The notes below the pieces were generated by a model. It ran no database searches. It was given only the letters and a program-made list of their open reading frames with translations, and was not told where the DNA came from. From Amycolatopsis sp. MtRt-6 (GTDB lineage Bacteria; Actinomycetota; Actinomycetes; Mycobacteriales; Pseudonocardiaceae), in NCBI RefSeq assembly GCF_017308975.1, contig NZ_JADWPD010000017.1:157353-221352 (forward strand): a stretch of DNA of 64,000 bases. The letters are read 5' to 3'. Both the position numbers and the translations under genes were made by a program. Of this stretch, positions 60,252-64,000 are shown piece by piece (the first letter of the stretch is position 1; every line of letters starts with the position of its first letter).

Positions 60252-61648
60252 AGCGCGTCGCAGTCGTCGGCGGTGGCATCTCCGGGCTGACCGCGGCCTA
60301 CCGGCTGCGGCGGCTGCTCGGTCGCGAAGCCGAGATCACCGTCTTCGAAAAGACGACGGCGCCGGGCGGGAAGCTGCGCACCGCCGAACTCGCCGGCGTG
60401 CCCTACGACGTCGGCGCCGAGGCGTTCCTCGTCCGCCGTCCCGAGATGCTCGGCCTGGTCCGCGAGCTGGAGCTCGAAGTCGTGCACCCCACGAAGGCCC
60501 GCGCGAAGATCCACGCGGGCGGCGCCGTCACCGGCCTGCCGCCCGGCACGGTGATGGGCGTGCCGGCGTCCGCGGAGTCGGTGGCCGGCGTGCTGTCCGA
60601 GGCGGGGCGGCAGGCCGTCGAGGCCGAGCCGTCGCTGCCCGAGCTGCGGCTGCCGGGCGGGGACGTGCCGCTGGGGGCCCTGCTGCGCGAGCGCTTCGGC
60701 GACGAACTGGTCGACCGGCTGGTCGACCCGCTGCTCGGCGGCGTCTACGCGGGCGGGGCCGACGGTCTCGGCCTGCGCGCCACCATGCCCGGCCTGGCCA
60801 CCGCGCTGGCGGCGGGCGCGGGCTCGCTGACCGCGGCGGCCGCCGCCCAGCTGCCGGCGAACCCGTCGACGGCGCCGGTGTTCGGCAGCGTGCCGGGCGG
60901 CCTGGGCGCGGTGATCGACCGGCTGACCGAGCTGTCCGGCGCCGAGCTGCGGACCGGCCTGCCGGTGTGCGAAATCGAGCGGTACGACACCGGCTGGCGG
61001 CTGCGCATCGGCGCGGCACCGACCGCGCACGCACCGGCGGGCAACACGGCCGAAGCCGACGCGGTGGTCCTCGCCGTGCCCGCGCCGTCGGCCCGCCGCC
61101 TGCTCGCCGACGTCGTCCCGGCCGCTTCGGCGGCCTTCGGCGAGGTCGAGCTGGCGTCGATGGCGGTGGTCGCGCTGGCGCTGCCGCCCGGCACCACGCT
61201 GCCCGAGGCGTCGGGAATCCTGATCGGCCAGGGCGAGCGGGACGCTTCGGGCGTGCCGTACGCGTCGAAGGCGTTCACGTTCTCTTCGCGCAAGTGGGCG
61301 CACTACGGCACCGGCCCGGTGCTGGTCCGCGGCTCGGTCGGCCGGTTCGGCGAGCCGGGCGCGCTGCAGTTCGACGACGTCGAGCTGGTCCGGGTGGTCC
61401 GCGACGACCTCGCCCGGCTGACCGGCATCACGGCGGCGCCGATCGAGACCCTGGTGACGCGGTGGGGTGGCGGGCTGCCGCAGTACGGCACCGGCCACCT
61501 CGACCGCGTCGAGCGGATCGAGAAGGCCGTCGCCCAGGTGCCTGGTCTGGCGGTCGCCGGGGCGACCCTGCACGGGGTCGGGCTGCCGGCCTGCGTCGCG
61601 ACGGCGGAGGCGGCGGCGCAGCGGATCGCGGCGCATCTGACCGCGTGA
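60248..61648 (+). CDS. hemY: Coproporphyrinogen III / protoporphyrinogen oxidase
   Basis: FAD-dependent oxidase of 466 residues. The N-terminal dinucleotide motif VAVVGGGISGLTAAYRL with the acidic VFEKTTAPGGKL, and the C-terminal FAD-binding segment AGATLHGVGLPACVATA, identify it. With HemQ encoded next, it most likely oxidises coproporphyrinogen III to coproporphyrin III (CgoX). Translationally coupled to hemE through a GTGA overlap. A 14-bp inverted repeat follows its stop. Confidence 0.94.
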   Translation: MKRVAVVGGGISGLTAAYRLRRLLGREAEITVFEKTTAPGGKLRTAELAGVPYDVGAEAFLVRRPEMLGLVRELELEVVHPTKARAKIHAGGAVTGLPPGTVMGVPASAESVAGVLSEAGRQAVEAEPSLPELRLPGGDVPLGALLRERFGDELVDRLVDPLLGGVYAGGADGLGLRATMPGLATALAAGAGSLTAAAAAQLPANPSTAPVFGSVPGGLGAVIDRLTELSGAELRTGLPVCEIERYDTGWRLRIGAAPTAHAPAGNTAEADAVVLAVPAPSARRLLADVVPAASAAFGEVELASMAVVALALPPGTTLPEASGILIGQGERDASGVPYASKAFTFSSRKWAHYGTGPVLVRGSVGRFGEPGALQFDDVELVRVVRDDLARLTGITAAPIETLVTRWGGGLPQYGTGHLDRVERIEKAVAQVPGLAVAGATLHGVGLPACVATAEAAAQRIAAHLTA

Positions 61649-61649
61649 G

Positions 61650-61739
61650 TGAGGCTTGTTCTGGTTAGCTCGGCGCGACGAACCCGCAGGTCGCCGGAGA
61701 ACAGTTACCTTGCGCCGGGCGACGGCAGAACAAGCCTCA
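61650..61739. repeat. Element bounded by a perfect 14-bp inverted repeat
   Basis: TGAGGCTTGTTCTG at 61650-61663 and CAGAACAAGCCTCA at 61726-61739 bracket 62 bases. It begins one base after the hemY stop and lies 57 bases before hemQ. The arms could pair into a stem on the transcript; the interior shows no gene. Confidence 0.65.
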
Positions 61740-61795
61740 TCGCTCTCACCTGACCCGTGGCGGCAGCGCGTCCGCCGCGGTGACAGGATGGACCC

Positions 61796-62488
61796 ATGGC
61801 GCGGGTCAACTACAACGAGCTCAACGACACCATCCGCTACACCACCTGGTCGGTCTTCCGGATCGAGCCGGGCAGGCTGGGCGAAGACCGCGGGACCGCC
61901 GGCCGGGAGACCGCCGAGTACCTCGACGGCCTGGAGGCCAAGGGCGTCACCGTGCGGGGTGTCTACGACCTGTCCGCGCTGCGCGCCGACGCCGACTTCA
62001 TGATCTGGTGGCACGCCGAGGAGATCGAGCAGGTCCAGGCCGCCTACGCCGGGTTCCGCCGGACGCCGCTGGGCCGCGCGTCGACGCCGGTCTGGAGCCA
62101 GACCGCGCTGCACCGGCCCGCCGAGTTCAACAAGAGCCACATCCCGGCGTTCCTGGCCGGGGAAGAGGCGCGCAAGTACGTCTGCGTGTACCCGTTCGTG
62201 CGGTCCTACGAGTGGTACCTGCTGCCGGACGCCGAGCGCCGCAAGATGCTCGCCGACCACGGCAAGGAAGCCCGCGACTACCCGGACGTGCGCGCGAACA
62301 CCGTCGCGTCGTTCGCGCTGGGCGACTACGAGTGGATCCTCGCCTTCGAGGCCGACGAGCTGCACCGGATCGTCGACCTGATGCGCCACCTGCGCGGCAC
62401 CGAGGCGCGGCTGCACGTGCGCGAGGAGATCCCGTTCTACACCGGCACCCGCGTGCCGCCCGCCGAGCTCGTCGCGGCTCTTCCGTAG
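61796..62488 (+). CDS. hemQ: Coproheme decarboxylase (HemQ / ChdC)
   Basis: Converts coproheme III to heme b using H2O2, the last step of the coproporphyrin-dependent pathway. The 230-residue protein has the chlorite-dismutase-like fold, with the conserved substrate-oxidising Tyr132 in VYPFVRSYEWYLLP and the proximal His155 region KMLADHGKEARDYP. It is the second-to-last gene of a hem cluster that uses the Gram-positive route; ferrochelatase (CpfC) is not in this window. The stop overlaps the next start by one base. Confidence 0.95.
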   Translation: MARVNYNELNDTIRYTTWSVFRIEPGRLGEDRGTAGRETAEYLDGLEAKGVTVRGVYDLSALRADADFMIWWHAEEIEQVQAAYAGFRRTPLGRASTPVWSQTALHRPAEFNKSHIPAFLAGEEARKYVCVYPFVRSYEWYLLPDAERRKMLADHGKEARDYPDVRANTVASFALGDYEWILAFEADELHRIVDLMRHLRGTEARLHVREEIPFYTGTRVPPAELVAALP

Positions 62489-63825
62489 TGCGCGAGATTG
62501 CCGAGGGTGTCTGGAACACCCTCACGGAGTCTTCGCCGGGGCCCTTCGAACTGACCGGCACCGAGGACGTCCTGCCCGGCCGGTACCGGGTGGCGGCGGC
62601 CGCCACGGCCTCGATCGCGGCGGCGACGCTGGCGGCCGGCGAGATGCTCCGGGTGCGTGGCATCGAGCCCGGCGTGGTCACGGCGGACACCCGCCACGCG
62701 GCGGCGGCGTTCCGGAGCGAGCAGCTGCTGCGGGTGGACGGCGTCGGCGCGGAGCCGGTGTGGGCACCGCTGTCGGGCGACTACCGGGCGGCCGACGGCT
62801 GGGTGCGCCTGCACTGCAACTACCCGCGGCACGAAGCGGCGGTGTGCTGGGGCCTCGGCGTGCCCGGGACGCGGGCCGCCGTCGAGAAGGCGGTCGCCGG
62901 CCGGAGCGCGCGGGAGGTCGAGCACGCGGTCGTCACCGCCGGGGGAGCGGCCGCCGAACTGCGCTCGCCCGAGGACTGGGCGGCGCATCCGCAAGGGGAG
63001 GCGGTGGCGTCGCTGCCGCTGGTTTCGCTGGAGCCGGTGGACGCGGCGCCGAAGCGGACGTTGTTCTACTCGGACCGGCCGCTGGGCGGCATCCGGGTGC
63101 TGGAGCTGACGCACGTCCTCGCCGGGCCGGTGGCCGGCCGGGTGCTGGCGGCGCACGGCGCCGACGTCCTGCACGTCGGGGCGGCGCACCTGCCGCGGGT
63201 CGAAGCCTTGGTCCGCGACACGAACCAGGGCAAGCGCTCGACGTTCGTGGCACTGGACACCGAGGGCGGCCGCGCGCGGCTGAAGAAGCTGATCAGCCGG
63301 GCCGACGTGCTGGTGCAGTCGTTCCGCCCGGGGGCGTTGGCGCGCATCGGGTTCGGGCCCGGGGAACTCGCTTCGTTGCGGCCCGGCTTGGTGATCGCGG
63401 ACCTGAGCGCGTACGGCTGGGAGGGCCCGTGGGCCCGCCGGCGCGGGTTCGACAGCCTGGTCCAGATGTCGAGCGGCCTGGCTTTCGGCGACCCTCCGGC
63501 ACCGCTGCCGGTCCAGGCGCTGGACCACGCCACGGGCTGGCTCACGGCGGCGGCGGTGCTGACGGCGCTGCGGCGGCAGGTCACCGACGGCGGCACCTGG
63601 CGGGCGCGGCTGTCGCTGGCCGGCACGGGCCGGTGGCTGGATTCCCTGGGCCGCAAGGATCCTGCTGCGGCCGACGTGGAGTTCGGCGACCTGCTGGAGG
63701 AAGCGGACAGCGGCTACGGGCGGCTGACGCGGGTCCGGATGGCCGGCGGGCTGCCGGGCGCCGAGCCGCACTGGGACTTCGGGACGCGGCTGCCGGGTGT
63801 CGACAAACCGACCTGGACGCCCTAG
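62488..63825 (+). CDS. CoA-transferase family III-like protein with rearranged domain order
   Basis: A 445-residue protein. The segment GGIRVLELTHVLAGPVAGRV, normally at the N-terminus of CaiB/BaiF CoA transferases, begins near residue 195; the first 190 residues resemble what is usually the C-terminal small domain (YRAADGWVRLHCNYP, and RSPEDWAAHPQG). So it looks circularly permuted. Function unknown; a related acyl-CoA transferase is possible. GTG 62488 overlaps the hemQ stop by one base. The usual catalytic Asp (in the region of residues 340-350 here) cannot be assigned with confidence. Confidence 0.75.
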   Translation: MREIAEGVWNTLTESSPGPFELTGTEDVLPGRYRVAAAATASIAAATLAAGEMLRVRGIEPGVVTADTRHAAAAFRSEQLLRVDGVGAEPVWAPLSGDYRAADGWVRLHCNYPRHEAAVCWGLGVPGTRAAVEKAVAGRSAREVEHAVVTAGGAAAELRSPEDWAAHPQGEAVASLPLVSLEPVDAAPKRTLFYSDRPLGGIRVLELTHVLAGPVAGRVLAAHGADVLHVGAAHLPRVEALVRDTNQGKRSTFVALDTEGGRARLKKLISRADVLVQSFRPGALARIGFGPGELASLRPGLVIADLSAYGWEGPWARRRGFDSLVQMSSGLAFGDPPAPLPVQALDHATGWLTAAAVLTALRRQVTDGGTWRARLSLAGTGRWLDSLGRKDPAAADVEFGDLLEEADSGYGRLTRVRMAGGLPGAEPHWDFGTRLPGVDKPTWTP

Positions 63826-63840
63826 CGCAGATCCCACCCG

Positions 63841-64000
63841 CCCTGGGGGCCAGGGTTCCGGCAAAGTCGTGTTGGTGCAGGCAGGCACGGCTCTCGGTGG
63901 TGATCATGTGGTTGTCGAAGCCCATGATCTGTGAGAGAGCCGTGCCTGCTGTTGCATCTTCTCCCATCCCGGCTGTGCTGACCCGACTGGCCTCCGCCGA
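63841..64000 (+). mobile_element. Left end of a putative insertion sequence (truncated by the window)
   Basis: About 160 bases at the right edge. A possible terminal sequence CCAGGGTTCCGGCAAAGTCG is followed by a perfect 15-base inverted repeat, GCAGGCACGGCTCTC / GAGAGCCGTGCCTGC, that flanks an internal CATG-rich loop; then a short open frame begins. This layout (an end, a hairpin that can block read-in, then a transposase start) is typical of IS elements. The right end is outside the window. Confidence 0.5.
63942..64000 (+). CDS. Transposase N-terminus (partial), ISAs1-like
   Basis: The open frame from GTG 63942 (or ATG 63924, six codons upstream) encodes VPAVASSPIPAVLTRLASA and leaves the window still open. 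This opening resembles the N-termini of ISAs1-family transposases in actinobacteria. Only 19 residues are visible and no catalytic residue can be checked. The hairpin upstream spans the ribosome-binding region, as often seen in IS elements. Confidence 0.4.
   Translation, partial: MPAVASSPIPAVLTRLASA

Overview
The window is high-GC actinobacterial chromosome (GTG starts are frequent, many start and stop codons overlap by 1 or 4 bases, and third positions are strongly G/C). Gene content and order fit a Pseudonocardiaceae member, most likely Amycolatopsis or a close relative; the genus is an inference from gene style and synteny, not from a marker gene. There are no rRNA or tRNA genes, no CRISPR array and no replication origin.

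Layout. (1) 1-5643: the GlgE alpha-glucan pathway, with the 3' end of glgE followed by treS, mak and glgB. (2) 5810-25625: a conserved housekeeping block that reads, gene for gene, like the Mycobacterium tuberculosis Rv2703-Rv2682c segment: sigA, ppgK, an inositol-monophosphatase gene, cei, DUF4193, DUF3093, dut, DUF3710, an alpha/beta hydrolase, an OB-fold protein, DUF3159, two TrkA proteins, an APC permease, a TrmA-type RNA methyltransferase and dxs. (3) 25832-55627: about 30 kb that is mostly accessory. It holds a PucR-controlled five-gene operon that looks like the arginine transaminase / 4-guanidinobutyrate route, a two-component system, a lipase-like hydrolase, a Tat-exported PHP phosphoesterase, the fadAB fatty-acid oxidation pair, and a TetR-controlled five-gene operon of the urea/guanidine carboxylase type. 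(4) 55756-63825: the conserved block resumes with ribonuclease D, a LuxR response regulator, DUF3000, hemE, hemY and hemQ, followed by a CoA-transferase-like gene. (5) 63841-64000: what looks like the left end of an insertion sequence.

How the genes fit together. The first block makes alpha-glucan from trehalose through maltose and maltose-1-phosphate. The accessory region carries two nitrogen-salvage modules that could be linked: the first would release urea from 4-guanidinobutyrate, and the second carboxylates urea or guanidine and hydrolyses allophanate to ammonia. The heme genes belong to the coproporphyrin-dependent route of Gram-positive bacteria.

The most unusual content is between the genes. 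Three copies of an exact RecA-NDp/PafBC-type DNA-damage promoter motif (TGTCGGTG-N8-TANNNT), each followed at the same distance by a G/C palindrome, lie at 3' gene ends and point into the antisense strand of a neighbour; a fourth copy is decayed. Two 87-bp palindromic elements abut stop codons. Three arrays of a 21-bp repeat sit between genes, two of them folded back around a palindromic centre. A gene 3' end has been amplified in tandem after its stop codon. Several clean operator-like palindromes are also present.
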